The notes: generated by a model from the letters alone, not told the origin. A stretch of 64,000 bases of DNA from Congeria kusceri (GCA_027627225.1 JAPFQT010000078.1:775001-839000); one strand, 5' to 3'; shown: positions 1 to 12,960, numbered from the stretch's first letter. Program-made: numbers and translations.

Positions 1-563
<563 letters not shown>

Positions 564-1400
564 GAATTGAGAATTCAGAACATTTTAAGACTGTTATTGC
601 TGGAAATAACAACTCCACATTGAGGTAGGCATGCCTGTCCATATTTTCTTTTTTTTCTTTCAGAGCGAACATCGGAAAACATTGTGCGTAAATGTACACC
701 CAATTCTATTGTTCTGTGCGTATTTTTAAATTTTCTGTGAGTAATTTACGCGTGTACGCGCCTTATCTGGGACTCTGGTCTAAAACAACAATCATATAAC
801 TGTTTATAAAAGATGTTGTTTAAAAAAGATACATTTTTAGTAGCGAATATTACAAAAATAAATGATTTAATAAACGCATTTTTCTATGCTGAACTAAAAT
901 TGTACCCGTAAAATACATAAAATACAAATAAATTATTATAAGCCAAATTAATTTATGTTGGTAAAATATTATTTTACTCAATCAATATTTTAATTAATTT
1001 TTTATTCGCTGTTAAAACAATACGACTATATACTTTTATACAAATCTGAACTTCAAATGAATTTAAATTGTTTTGAAAGCATTAACACTAAATAGTACAA
1101 TCAGATCGCGTAGCCTAAGGAAAGCAACTGCAGCTAGGAACTCTCCACGAAGTAACATCGAGTTGTCTTCCGTGCTATTTAGGTAGTGCGTTCGCCAACA
1201 CAATATTAAAGTAAAGAGCCGTATTATAAATATTATAATACCTGAATTGTTTTTATTTTTATGATATTTTACTATTTTCCATAATTTGCTTAACTGTTCA
1301 ATTATGAGTTAGTTAATAGCAGGCATTACTTTTATTGCAGCTAAACAAAGTGCAACGTTTTATCGAAAACGCATCGGGTAATACGATGAAGTCGTAGGAA
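564..1400. other. AT-rich non-coding sequence
   Basis: No long reading frame, RNA gene or clear repeat was recognised between the TAC microsatellite and the TTAA-flanked element at 1401. Confidence 0.6.
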
Positions 1401-1757
1401 TTAAAGGAACAGTCTCACAGTTTTTGGTTGTGAGAAATAGTTATCCAAAACTGACTTTTGTTTGTCCTATAATATATTTATTTTTCATATTTCACCATTT
1501 GGAATGCACATTGATAGTGCAAAGTTAAACGTTTGACGAATATTTGTTATTTTTTTAGGAGAATTTGCTACCTGGTAGACATACCCTAGTAATTTTTTGC
1601 ACAAAAAGGCAGAACAAATATCAAAATAATTATGTTTTGCAACCAAAACAGAATAGCAGACAAACGTTTTGATACGCAGATTCTACACATTTCTGTTTTG
1701 AAATTCCCTTTTTGGAGAATTATTGTCCAACCCTAAACTACGAAACTGTCCCTTTAA
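1401..1757. mobile_element. MITE with TTAA ends, copy 1
   Basis: The element begins TTAAAGGAACAGTCTCACAG and ends ACTGTCCCTTTAA, so its ends form an inverted repeat with TTAA at both borders. A second copy (18695-19035) shares internal blocks such as GCTACCTGGTAGACATA and CAAAATAATTATGTTTT. TTAA borders are typical of piggyBac-type target sites. No transposase is present, so it is non-autonomous. The superfamily assignment is an inference. Confidence 0.7.
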
Positions 1758-2177
1758 ATCGATATATACGAATTAATTAATCGTGACAGTAAACGGCATA
1801 ACATGAATTATCTAAGGAGTTGTTAATGTCATTTTAACCTATGGTGTGACATTCATTTGGTGAATGTGTATTTGTTGTTGTTTGTCTGCGAAATCTGACT
1901 GATTAAAAACTCCAGCAAATCCAACCCAAATAAAAACTGTATAAACTGCAATAACCTATGCTTAGGCATTATTGCCTACATGTATTGTATATGGACACTA
2001 TTAAACAACAGCCCCAATGCAGTTGACTCACAGATCATAAGAGGTACGTACATGTGTATATTAATTGTAGTAGTACAGTGCTTGTTCTTCCATACTCGTA
2101 CAGAAAATTTTACTTCACCATAAACTGCTGACATTACAATTTGGCACACATACTTTTTGCGACATAAAGTAAAGACA
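1758..2177. other. non-coding, nothing recognised
   Basis: AT-rich sequence without an open frame or repeat that I could recognise. Confidence 0.5.
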
Positions 2178-3880
2178 AGAGGGTCACGATGGCCCTAGGT
2201 CGCTCACGTGAGTTTAAGGCATCCCAGTTTTGACCCCAGGGGCATCATTTGAACAATCTTTGTAGAAGACTGGTTTGCAATGTTATATACCAAATATGAA
2301 ACCACTGGGCCTTACGGTTTCACAGGAGAAGATTCTTGAATTAATTTTGCTAGTGAAGTCCATACAAACAATGTGACCCCCAGGGCGTGGCCAGTTTTGA
2401 CCCCAGGGCATCATTTGAACAATCTTTGTAGAAGACCCCTATACAATGCTACCAACCAAATAACAAACCTCTGGGCCTCTGCGGTTTCAGATAAGAAAAT
2501 TTTCAGAGTCATTTAGCTATTTAAGTCTATATAACAATGTGACCCCCGGGGCGTGGCCAGTTTTTACCCCAAGGGCATCATTTGAACAATCTTTGTAGAG
2601 GACCACTATGCAATGTTACATACCAAATATGAAACCACTGGGCCTTACGGTTTCACAGCAGAAGATTCTTGAAGTAATTTTGCTAGTGAAGTCTATACAA
2701 ACAATGTGACCCCCGGGGCGTGGCCAGTTTTGACCCCAGGGCATCATTTGAACAATCTTTGTAGAAGACCCCTATACAATGCTACCAACCAAATAACAAA
2801 CCTCTGGGCCTCTGCGGTTTCAGAGAAGAAAATTTTCAGAGTCATTTAGCTATTTAAGTCTATATAAACAATGTGACCCCCGGGGCGTGGCCAGTTTTGA
2901 CCCCACGGGCATCATTTGAACAATCTTTGTAGAGGACTCCTATATAATGTTAACAACCAAATACCAAACCTCTCGGCCTTGCGGTTTCGGAGAAGATTTT
3001 CAAAGTGATTTAGTTATTTAAGTCTATATAAACCATGTGGCCACCGGCATGTTTCCAGTTTAAATCCCAGGGGCATCATTGGAACAATTTTTGTAGAGGA
3101 CCACTATGCAATGTTACATACCAAATATGATACCTCTGGGCCTTGCGGTTTCAGATGAGAAGATTTCAAAAGTAATTTTGCTATTTAAGTCAGTATAAAC
3201 AATGTGACCCCCCGGGGCGTGGCCAGTTTTGACCCCACGAGCATCATTTGAACAATCTTTGTAGAGGACCACTAGAGGATGCTACATACCAAGTATGAAA
3301 CCACTGGGCCTTGCGGTTTAAGATAAGATTTTTGAAGTAATTTTGCTGTTTAGGTCTATATTTTTGATCCCAGGGGCATCATTTGAACAATCTTTGTATA
3401 GGACCACTATACAATGTTACCAACCAAATACCAAACCTCTAGGCTCTGCGGTTTCAGAGGAGAAGATTTTAAAAGTCATTTTGCTATTTAAGTCTATATA
3501 AACCATGTGACCCCTGGGGCGTGGTAAGTTTTGACCCCAGGGGCATCATTTGAACAATCTTTGTAAAGGACCACTAGAGGATGCCAAATACCAAATATGA
3601 AAGCTCTCAGCTATGCAGTTTAAGAGAAGAAGTTTTTTTTAAGTTTTCACTTTTTAAATCTATTTTTTAGCTCTGGTGACCTAAATATGCAGCCGACCGA
3701 AACGATTTTAACAATTTTGAAAGAGGGTCACCCAATGATTATTCCTGTGAAGTTTGGTGAAAATCTGCCCAGCGGTTTAGGAGATGTTTTATGAACGATA
3801 ATGTTGACGCACGACGCACGACGGACAAAAGGTGATCACAAAAGCGCACCACGAGCACGCTGTGCTCAGGTGAGTTAAAA
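2178..3880. mobile_element. tandem-repeat-core mobile element (166-bp units)
   Basis: The left end reads ACAAGAGGGTCACGATGGCC, with the arms of a small hairpin (AGGG/CCCT), then GCTCACGTGAGTT. The right end reads CTCAGGTGAGTTAAAA, the inverted match of that motif. Between them are about nine copies of a 166-bp unit containing GCATCATTTGAACAATCTTT (units start near 2242, 2408, 2575, 2741, 2909, 3073, 3241, 3376 and 3543; one copy is about 30 bp short). After 3680 comes a unique right arm. The architecture resembles pearl-type bivalve elements; no protein is encoded. Confidence 0.8.
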
Positions 3881-4157
3881 AGTGTTAATGATGTGCACGA
3901 TTTTAGATACAACACTTCATCAATGTTAACTAATCGTCATATATACATATAACGGCAAAGCACAAGAGGTGTGTGCGAAAATACGCGTAAAACACAAATA
4001 TAATAATTTAACTGTTTTCATATTCTCGTCGATATACGGTTCCTTTAAATTGCACACGCACGAAATATCGTTGCATTTGAACAACAATCAATAACTATAT
4101 CGAATCAACATGCGTACATGGTTTAACAGCAGCGGGACAAGTCGCGTCAATATAACC
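3881..4157. other. non-coding spacer
   Basis: Short AT-rich stretch between two mobile elements; nothing recognised. Confidence 0.5.
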
Positions 4158-4428
4158 GTCTCCGTAGCCTAGTGATTAGGGCGTTCGCATACGGAGCGGG
4201 AGGTTGAAGGTTCGAGTCTCGCCCAGGGCTTGTTCTGATATGGCCGGTTGTCTACCCAGCAGCCAGTTTAATCGAAGGGTACCGATTGCCTTTCTGCCAA
4301 GCGCCCGGCATATAGGATAGAAATTGGGAGTAAAGGTGTTTATCAGTAAAGGTATCTCATAAGTCAAAACAGGATGGCCCTTAATCGCTAGATGTGATAC
4401 AGTAATAAAACACTTTACTTTACTTTAT
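4158..4428 (+). mobile_element. tRNA-derived SINE
   Basis: The 5' head has pol III box A-like (TAGCCTAGTGATTAGG) and box B-like (GGTTCGAGTC) motifs in tRNA spacing. The body runs about 200 bp and ends in AATAAAACACTTTACTTTAC, a simple-repeat tail of the kind that matches LINE 3' ends. The head does not fold with a paired acceptor stem, so it is a SINE rather than a tRNA gene. Confidence 0.75.
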
Positions 4429-4475
4429 AGACGTCAACATAACAGGAAACATGCTCACCATGACAGTTTATCCAA

Positions 4476-5262
4476 TCAGGCGACACAACAGCGTAAGACA
4501 CCCAGGCGACACAACAGCGTAACACAATCAGGCGACACAACAACATAACACAACTAGGCGACAAAACAGCGTAACACAACCAGGCGACACAACAGCGTAA
4601 GAAAACCAGGCGAAACAACAGCGTAAGACAACCAGGCGACACAACGACGTAACACAACCAGGAAACACAACAGCGTAAAACAATCAGGCGACACAACAGC
4701 GTAACGCAACCAGGCGACACAACAGCGTAAAACAATCAGGCGACACAACATCGTAACACAACCAGGCAGTACAACAGCGTAAAATAACCAAGAGACAAAA
4801 CAGCGTAACATAACCCAGCGACACAACAGCGTAACACAACCAAGCGACACAATAGCGTAACACAACCTGGCGACACAACAGCGTAAACCAACCAGGCAAC
4901 ACAACAGCGTAACACAACCAGGCGACACAACGGCGTAACACAACCAGGCGACACAACAGCGTAACATAATCAGGCGACACAACGACGGAACACAACCAGG
5001 CGACACAACGACGTTACACAACCAATCGATACAACAACGTAAAACAACCAAGCGAGACAACAGCGTAACACAACAAAGCGACACAACAGCGTAAAACAAC
5101 CAAGCGACACAATAGTGTTGCACAACAAGGCGACAAAACGACGTAACACAACTAGGCGACACAACGACGTAACTCAACCAGGCGACACAACAGCATAACA
5201 CAACCAAGCGACACAACAACGATAACCAACCAGGCGACACAACAGCTGAACACAACCAAGCG
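4476..5262. repeat. 26-bp minisatellite, left sub-family
   Basis: About 30 tandem copies of a 26-bp unit of type GGCGACACAACAGCGTAACA plus CAACCA. This sub-family is distinguished by AGCGTAACAC in place of GACGGAACTC. The short overlapping reading frames on both strands are by-products of the unit. Confidence 0.95.
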
Positions 5263-7452
5263 TCACAACGACGGAACACAGCCAAGCGACACAACAATGG
5301 GACTCAAACAAGAGACATAACGACGGAACTCAATCAAGAGACATAACGGCCGGACACAACAAAACCATACGACGATGGGTCTCAACCAAGAGACACAACG
5401 ACAGAACTCAACTAAGAGAAACAACGACACAACGACGGAACTCAACCAAATGACAAAACGACGGAAAACAACCAAGCGACACAAAGGCTGGACACAACAC
5501 AGCGACACAAGGGCCGGACAAAACCAAGCGACACAACGACGGAATTCAATGAAGAGACACAACGACAGAAGTCAACCAGGCGTCACAACAACGGGATACA
5601 TCCACGCGACACAACGACGGAACACAACCAAGGACACAAAGGCCGGACACAATCAAGCGAAACAACGACGGAACTCAACCAAACGAAACAACGACGGAAT
5701 ACAACCAAGCAACACAACGACGGAAGTCAACCATGCGTCACACCAACCGAATACATCCAAGCGTCACAACGACGGAACTCAACCAAGCGACACAACGACG
5801 AAAGTCAACCATGCGTCACACCAACCGAATACATCCAAGCGTCACAACGACGGAACTCAACCAAGCAACACAACGACGAAAGTCAACCATGCGTCACACC
5901 AACCGAATACATCCAAGCGTCACAACGACGGAACTCAACCAAGCAACACAACGACGAAAGTCAACCATGCGCCACACCAACCGAATACATCCAAGCGTCA
6001 CAACGACGGAACTCAACCAAGCGACACAACAATGGAACACAATCAGGCGACACAACGACGGAACTCAACCAAGCGACACACCAACCGAATACATCCAAGC
6101 GTCACAACGACGGAATACATCCAAGCGTCACAACGACGGAACTCAACCAAGCGACACAACAATGGAACACAATCAGGCGACACAACGACGGAACCCAACC
6201 AAGCGACACAACAATGGGACACAATCAGGCGACACAACGACGGAACCCAACCAAGCGACACAACAATGGAACACAATCAGGCGACACAACGACGGAACCC
6301 AACCAAGCGACACAACAATGGAACACAATCAGGCGACACAACGACGGAACTCAACCAAGCGACACAACAATGGAACACAATCAGGCGACACAAAGACGGA
6401 ACACAGCCAAGCGACACGACGACGGAACTCAACCAAGCAACACAACGACGAAAGTCAACCATGCGTCACACCAACCAAATACATCCAAGCGTCACAACGA
6501 CGGAACTCAACCAAGCAACACAACGACGAAAGTCAACCATGCGCCACACCAACCGAATACATCCAAGCGTCACAACGACGGAACTCAACCAAGCGACACA
6601 ACAATGGAACACAATCAGGCGACACAACGACGGAACTCAACCAAGCGACACACCAACCGAATACATCCAAGCGTCACAACGACGGAATACATCCAAGCGT
6701 CACAACGACGGAACTCAACCAAGCGACACAACAATGGAACACAACCAAGCGTCACAACAATGGAACTCAACCAAGCGACACAACAATGGAACACAACCAA
6801 GCGTCACAACGACGGAACTCAGCCAAGCGACACAACAATGGAACACAATCAGGCATCACAACGACGGAACTCAACCAAGCGACACAACAATCAGGCGACA
6901 CAACGACGGAACACAGCCAAGCGACACAACAATGGAACACAATCAGGCATCACAACGACGGAACTCAACCAAGCGACACAACAATGGAACACAATCAGGC
7001 TACACAACGACGGAACACAACCAAGCGACACAACAATGGAACACAATCAGGCGACACAACGACGGAATACATCCAAGCGTCACAACGACGGAACTCAACC
7101 AAGCGACACAACAATGGAACACAACCAAGCGTCACAACAATGGAACTCAACCAAGCGACACAACAATGGAACACAACCAAGCGTCACAACGACGGAACTC
7201 AGCCAAGCGACACAACAATGGAACACAATCAGGCGTCACAACGACGGAACTCAACCAAGCGACACAACAATGGAACACAATCAGGCTACACAACGACGGA
7301 ACACAACCAAGCGACACAACAATGGAACACAATCAGGCTACACAACGACGGAACACAACCAAGCGACACAAAAATGGAACACAACCAGGCGACACAACGA
7401 CGGAACACAGCCAAGCGACACGACGACGGCCGCACACAATTATGCGACATAA
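5263..7452. repeat. 26-bp minisatellite, right sub-family with 78-bp higher-order repeat
   Basis: About 84 copies of a 26-bp unit of type AAGCGACACAACGACGGAAC plus TCAACC. Between 5733 and 6040 the array has a clear 78-bp period (three units): the block starting ATGCGTCACACCAACCG recurs at 5733, 5811, 5889 and 5967. Later blocks repeat longer combinations. The unit has no + strand stop codon, so very long frames (up to 695 codons, 5375-7462) stay open. They encode low-complexity NQATQRRNSTKRH-like repeats and I do not treat them as genes. Confidence 0.95.
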
Positions 7453-7667
7453 CGTTTCATGAACCTAGCTCGTGCACATGTTGAGTTATCGAAGGATCAA
7501 GGCTTTCACTGACAGACGGACGGACGGTCCACTATGACTTCAGATTGTTTTTACAATGCTCACTTTCTTCGTTGAATTTTACAACATCAAAATCATACAC
7601 GAAATAAAGTTGCAGCATGATAGTTCTATGTGCTCAATTACCGTAACTTCTGTTCCAACATCATCAT
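7453..7667. other. array flank
   Basis: Non-coding. A segment near 7526-7580 is similar to 7874-7925 (both contain ACAATGCTNACTTTCTT), a degenerate direct duplication on either side of the SINE at 7668. Confidence 0.5.
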
Positions 7668-7869
7668 GTCGCAGTGATGTAATTTATGTGATATCCGCCT
7701 TTCGATCGGAAGATCGTGAGTTTGATTCCTACTCCGGGAGCCTTCGAATTATCTTACTTAAAACTCAACGCGTACTGGTTCTTCCCAGGAAATGGACTTG
7801 AACGTGTCTCAAAAAGTATTTGAATTTCGACACTCGATCTTTAATATCTAAATGTAATTTTAAACTAAA
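7668..7869 (+). mobile_element. tRNA-derived SINE, family with TTCTTCCCAGG core
   Basis: A degenerate tRNA-like head (GTCGCAGTGATGT, then GAGTTTGATTCC as box B) is followed by TACTGGTTCTTCCCAGGAAA and GTGTCT, and ends near TTTTAAACTAAAC. The same order of blocks occurs at 50101-50298 and 29527-29701, which supports one SINE family. Confidence 0.7.
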
Positions 7870-8133
7870 CTTGACAGTCCATAATGACATTAAATTTTGT
7901 TTGTACAATGCTGACTTTCTTTGTGAATGTTTTTTCCAATTAAAATCAGCATAGGAGAAAAAAGTAGAGTAACTCTTGTTGTTGTACAAATACTTGTGTT
8001 GCCAAAGCAACCACAATTTAGTAAGACGTAATAGGAAAACATTGTGTATTATCACCTCATTGCTCACTCATTAAGCACATCAAGTTATTGCAGGATCTAC
8101 ATTTTCTCGGAGAAAGAGACAGTTATTACTTCT

Positions 8134-9131
8134 GGGGTCATATTCCAGAAAAACACCTTAAGTAGAATCCTATCCTTATATCACCATTTTTCATTAATTC
8201 CACGAAATTGGCTTAGTATGTATTAATTGCCAACTTATTATAAATTATTGTTTACACAACTGTAAAGGAACTCATACATTTAAAGTGCTGTATATAAAAC
8301 AAGAGCTGTTTGTAAAAAAGTAATGCCCCCTCTATGTTAAAATGGCTAAGAAGGCTAATTTAGATAATCAAGGGCCATAACTCCACAGTTACTCAACGAT
8401 TTGGTTAATTATCTAACTTTACGGAGATAATACGCCTATAAAGATTTTAACGAAGTTTGGTGAAGATCGGCTATGAACTGTCGGATTTAGAGAATATAAA
8501 CGGCTAAAAAGGCCAATTTTAGAGCATTCAATGACCATAACTCCGCAATTCCAGAGCCGATTTGGCTGATTATTGAACTTGATCAGATATTATTATAACA
8601 AACATTTTCATGAAGTTTGGTTAAGATCGGATGAAAGCTGTTGGACTTAGAAAGCCGAAACGACTAAAAAGGCCAATTTCAGATAATTCAAGGACAATAA
8701 CTCCAAAATGTGTGTGGCAATTTGGCCGATAATTAAACATGACCTACCGTAGACCGTATATATTATTATTACAAACATTTTCATAAAGTTTCTTTAAGAT
8801 CGAATGAAAACTGTTGGACTTTGAGAGAAATGGCTAAAAAGGTAATTTTAGATAATTCAAGGGCCATAACTCCACAATTTCTAGGGCGATTTGGCTAATA
8901 ATCAAACTCGACCTAGATATTATGCCAACAACCATTTTCTTGAAGTTTGATGAAGATCGAATGAAAACTGTTCAACTTAGAGAATGGAGACGAAAGTGGT
9001 CAACCGACAGACATTAGCAGGCCATCTTCGAAGGATGGTGGGGGGGGGGGGGGGCATAATAATAGCTTTCAAAAATTGGAACTAAATACTAAATATTTTA
9101 AAGTAAACTTAAAATGTTTCTGGAATAGGGC
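8134..9131. mobile_element. MITE with AACATCTTAAG-type ends, split by an insertion
   Basis: The left part (8134-8300) begins GGGGTCATATTCCAGAAA; the right part (9063-9131) ends AATGTTTCTGGAATAGGGCT, its inverted match. The two parts total about 240 bp, close to intact relatives at 9803-10049 and 28527-28769. The interruption is a separate tandem-repeat element (8301-9062). Confidence 0.7.
8301..9062. mobile_element. tandem-repeat-core element nested in a MITE
   Basis: Starts AAGAGCTGTTTGTAAAAAAG followed by AATGCCCCC and ends with a hairpin (CCATC-TTCGAA-GGATGG), a G-run and GGGGCATAATAA. ATGCCCC and GGGGCAT form the terminal inverted repeat. The core has about four diverged ~155-bp units, each with CCATAACTCC, GGCNGATTATTNAAC and TGAAGTTTGNTGAAGATCG blocks. 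No coding capacity. Confidence 0.75.
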
Positions 9132-9179
9132 TACATATTCCCTTTATACAATGTTGCTAAGATAAGTATGTCTCATGAA

Positions 9180-9198
9180 ATTATTATTATCATTACTG

Positions 9199-9253
<55 letters not shown>
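9180..9253. repeat. (ATT)n microsatellite
   Basis: Near-perfect TTA/ATT repeats with a few interruptions. Confidence 0.9.
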
Positions 9254-9291
9254 GATGATGATACTAAGAAATTGTTAAACTAATTTATTGT

Positions 9292-9628
9292 AACACGATA
9301 CTCGTTAATTTTTCTATAGAAAAAGAACAAAATTTTCGTTAATAAACTACCAAATTAGCAACGCAAAAAGAAGTCCCGATTGTGAGCGGAGTATAGTAAA
9401 AAGTCGTTCCAATTACAATTGCCAAAATATATGTCAAATAATATTAGAATCGAAATAATTTTCGCATTATCTTTGTTTATCGAATAATAAACAACTCTTT
9501 ATCGTTCTGATGCGTGGATATTAAACAAACCTAGCTATGGCCTCGTGGTTTAATTCCTACGCATCAGAACTCCAAAACGTTGTTTACTAGGCGATAAACA
9601 ACGATAAATCAAAAAGTATTTCTTAAAT
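9292..9628. mobile_element. palindrome-ended MITE family, copy at 9.3-9.6 kb
   Basis: Contains CGATACTCGTTAATTTTTCT, AAGTCCCGATTGTGAGCGGA and a terminal palindromic region: TTTATCGAATAATAAACAAC, TCTGATGCGTGG, CCTCGTGGTTTAATTCCTAC, GCATCAGAACTCC. Related copies lie at 37707-38044, 48989-49263 and 51464-51733 (same orientation), at 26116-26690 (reverse orientation) and, as the palindromic part alone, at 11090-11225 and 22515-22690. Confidence 0.75.
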
Positions 9629-9802
9629 CGTTCACATCACGATATCCTCGTGCACAGTGTACATGTACAGTCATGAAAGTTGCCTGCTCGATCGATTACA
9701 GCAAAGCACGAGGAAATCGTGAAATTCGCGTGTCATACAGAAAAGCTATTTTTAGCTTCCGGCAGTTTCTGGTTTAAAATATGATGTCTACAAAAGACAT
9801 AT

Positions 9803-10049
9803 GGGGTCGTATTCCAGAAACATCTTAAGTTTACCTTATAGTATTGTCACTTAAGTTTTGATTTTTGTATGTACTTAAAAAACTACATGAAATCAAATTA
9901 AAGCGAAGTTAATAGTAGTAAATAATTAATTGGAAAGTAGTGAATTTTAAGCAAGATTTCATGTACACACGGAATAAAATGCTAAAGACAAATGATGATC
10001 TTTAGGCTTAGGATAAGATTTTACTTAAGATGTTTCTGATATATGTACC
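9803..10049. mobile_element. MITE with AACATCTTAAG-type ends, intact copy
   Basis: Begins GGGGTCGTATTCCAGAAACA and TCTTAAG; ends CTTAAGATGTTTCTGATATA, an inverted match. About 247 bp, no coding capacity. Same family as 8134-9131 and 28527-28769. Confidence 0.7.
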
Positions 10050-10157
10050 ATGAGGTCATATTTATATAGATTCCTAGGTAAAAATAAGGAAAAATAACAA
10101 TATGAGTTTGAAACACTATGCTTCGGAACATGTGCATGCTGACAAATACATTAATAA

Positions 10158-10505
10158 CAAAAGCTGTTTGTAAAAAAGTTATGCACCTCTAGGTTAAAAT
10201 AGCTAAAACTGCTTAATTTAGATAATCAAGGGCCATAACTCCACAGTTACTAGATATTATTATTACAAACATTTTCGTGAAGTTTAGTGAAGATCGGATG
10301 AAAACCGTTGGACTTATAGAGCGGAAACGGCTAAAGAGCCAATTTTAGATAATTCATCGGCCATAACTCCACAATTGCTGATTATAGAACTAGACCTAGA
10401 TATTATGCCCACAAACATTTTCTTGAAGTTTGATGAAGATCAGATGAAAACTGTTGAACTTCGAAAGCGGAAACGAAGTTGTCTACCGACCCACCGACAG
10501 TAACT
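10158..10505. mobile_element. tandem-repeat-core element, 3'-truncated copy
   Basis: Starts AAAAGCTGTTTGTAAAAAAG and carries the same core blocks as 8301-9062. It stops after CGACCCACCGACAGTAACTT without the terminal hairpin and GGGGGCAT. Confidence 0.65.
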
Positions 10506-11089
10506 TTTTGTGACAAAATCTTCAAACAACGCATTTCTTTGTCAGAAAATCCAGAGGTAACATTTAGAATAATGGGATTTTTCTGAATTTTGCGACTACG
10601 ACTTGTCATAAATACCAGGCTTATTTGAGTACCGGATTTTAGTATAAATGGTTCCAATAGATTTCCGTAAGTTTGATGATTGTGCTATTACATGTATCAT
10701 TATAGCTTTAAGTTTATGTTACCACTGTATTTTATACATTGTACTTCGTTCGCATACATTTCCTCAAACAAGCTATTTCACAATCCCATACTTAATAAAG
10801 ACTATTCTTGAAATTGTTCTATTATAATAACGCTGTTAATGTGAGTAACACTTGGTACCTACCGGTATGCAAATTTAAGCATTCTTTATTCAGGCTAAAT
10901 GGTATTAGTACTCGGCATAATAATTGTTTTCTAGAGACTAAGTCTATTCTTTACTTTTTAGTCTCATATTGGGTTCTTGAATACGGACCAGATCGCTTCC
11001 AACACTCATTTTAACTCGGAAAAGCTGTGGCCTCTTAACTGCAAATTTACATCGCACACGTTGTCTTGGGATTTTTTGATTCTGAAATA
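10506..11089. other. non-coding, nothing recognised
   Basis: AT-rich sequence. Short open frames here have no recognisable protein features. Confidence 0.5.
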
Positions 11090-11225
11090 TTTTAATTTTT
11101 CGTTGTTTATTGGTCAATAAACAACATTTTGGAGTTCTGACGCAACAAAGAGTTGTTTATTGACCGATAAACCACGATAATGCGAAAATTATTCCGATTC
11201 TTACATGATTGAACATATATTTTTG
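11090..11225. mobile_element. palindromic MITE, short internally deleted copy
   Basis: Two inverted TTTATTGGTCAATAAACAA-like arms flank GAGTTCTGACGCAACAAAGAG; the spacer present in longer family members is missing. Followed by the family flank (GCGAAAATTATTCCGATTCT). Confidence 0.65.
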
Positions 11226-11737
11226 CAGAGACTTGTTTACAGATTTTTCGTAATTTAAGTAAATGTCGTTAAATGTCTTAACTGCAAAAAAACAGCAGCA
11301 TCTGGAGTAATCTAAAACAAATATTATATAAAGAACAAGCGCTGTCAGAGGACAGCGCGCTCGACTATTCGAAGTATTTCGGTTGGTACATATTTTTGAA
11401 AGTGGAAGGGACCTACATTTTTTGAAAAACAAAGCTGAGTTTTAGCATTTATTTCATCAATTTATTCCAAGTTTCGAGTGAACACCTTATGTACTTTAGA
11501 TATTATAAGACTTTGGAACAAAAACTTCAAATCTGCTGCGTCACAGATTGGAAAATTGACAAAAATGGAAAAAAAATAATGTTTCAAATCTAGAAAAACA
11601 AGACGCTTTTTAACTATTTATAACTGTTGTTGTGAAATTATCACGTGATCCAAACAGCCAATTAATTTCGCTTCCGGAGTCCCGTTGTTACAAAACATAA
11701 GTCCGAAATTACAAGTAGCGCTACGTGCAAATGACTT

Positions 11738-11803
11738 TAGAGGCGCGGTTAGAGCATCCGCCTCTCACGCCGAGGACCCGGGTCCAATGCCCGCAAGTGC
11801 TCA
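11738..11803 (+). mobile_element. tRNA-like sequence, probable SINE head
   Basis: GGCGCGGTTAGAGCATCCGC, then CCGAGGACCCGGGTCCAATG, resembles D-arm, anticodon stem and T-arm. Box B is degenerate (GGGTCCAATG) and no acceptor stem pairs, so it is not a functional tRNA. Confidence 0.4.
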
Positions 11804-12214
11804 TAATTATTTATGTTCATTTCAATGCTGTTAGAAGTAATCTTTGTTTGCACGATATCTTTCAAATATTTTTGGTGAAATAAAGAGATATATCAATAAA
11901 CGTAAATTAAAAAAATCATATACAATACTATATTATCTCTCGTTTTAATCAGCTATTGGAATCGCATCTGGCGTGTTAATAAACGGTCCGAAATTACCAT
12001 TACTCAGTAGCACACACCGACTAGTCCTAGTCTGTTTTTAGACGGGCTTTCTCAAAAGAGACGTTTCGTCTGCTATCATTTGCATTCTTATTATACTATT
12101 AAGTGGTGCTTCATTGACTGTATTTGATGACTATTATATTATTTACATTACAAACAACGTTTATGGCCTCATTCATATCTGTCTAATCATCTGTGAAGTA
12201 GCAGCTTTGACCTG

Positions 12215-12960
12215 AAAATCTCTATAAAAAGTGGGCGAACCTCTACCAAAATACAACACAGTGTTAAAGAGATGATAGCAAATGATGCTGGAGTTGATTA
12301 AAAAGATGTATTCAACGTTTCAAATAGAAACCTTATGTTGTTTAGAAATTATAAGACTTTTGAATAAAAACTTTACACTGAAAATCTATGTGCAAAGGGG
12401 GTTAACTCTGTCAAAATACAAAACAGGGTTATATGGATTGTGGCACCGGATGATGTAGTTGATGACAAAGGTATTTGCCAAGTTTCAATTGAATAACCTA
12501 TCAAGTTTTGAAGCTATAAAACTTTTGAATAGAAACTTAAATATAAAAAAGCTGTGTGCAAAAGGAACATTACAATGCCAAAATACAAAACAGAGTTATA
12601 GGGAATGTTGCACCTGATGCTTGAGTTGATGGTTAAGGTATATTCCCTTTTTCAAGAGAATAGCCTATGAAGTTTTGAATTTACAAGACATTTGAATAAA
12701 AACTAACCGAAAATATATGTGAAAAAGAGGCATAATTCTGTCAAAATACAAAACTTTGTTATGGGGAATGCTAATATTTGAATATTAACTTTGACCACAA
12801 AATCTATGTGAACAATGGCGTAACTCTGTCAGTATAAGAAACTGAGTTATGGGAGTTGATGCTGGAGTTGATGACAAAGTTATATTTTTTCAAGTTTCAA
12901 GTGAATAACTTATGTATTTTTGAAGTAACAAGACTTCTGAATAAAAACTTTAACCAAGAT
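12215..12960. repeat. ~165-bp tandem repeat array
   Basis: The block CAAAATACAAAACAG recurs at 12247, 12412, 12579 and 12742 (spacings 165, 167 and 163), with a shortened last unit at 12830. Each unit also has GTTATGGGAATG-like, GCTGGAGTTGATG-like and GACTTTTGAATAAAAACTT-like blocks. Confidence 0.85.

Noticed and set aside
4415..5562. Minus-strand frames rich in CRLVVLRRCVAW-like repeats
   Set aside because: Antisense translation of the same minisatellite, open in several frames.
5375..7484. Frames of 695, 583 and 412 codons on the plus strand
   Set aside because: They run through a 26-bp minisatellite whose unit has no stop codon. Several overlapping frames are open at once and the proteins are pure low-complexity repeats.
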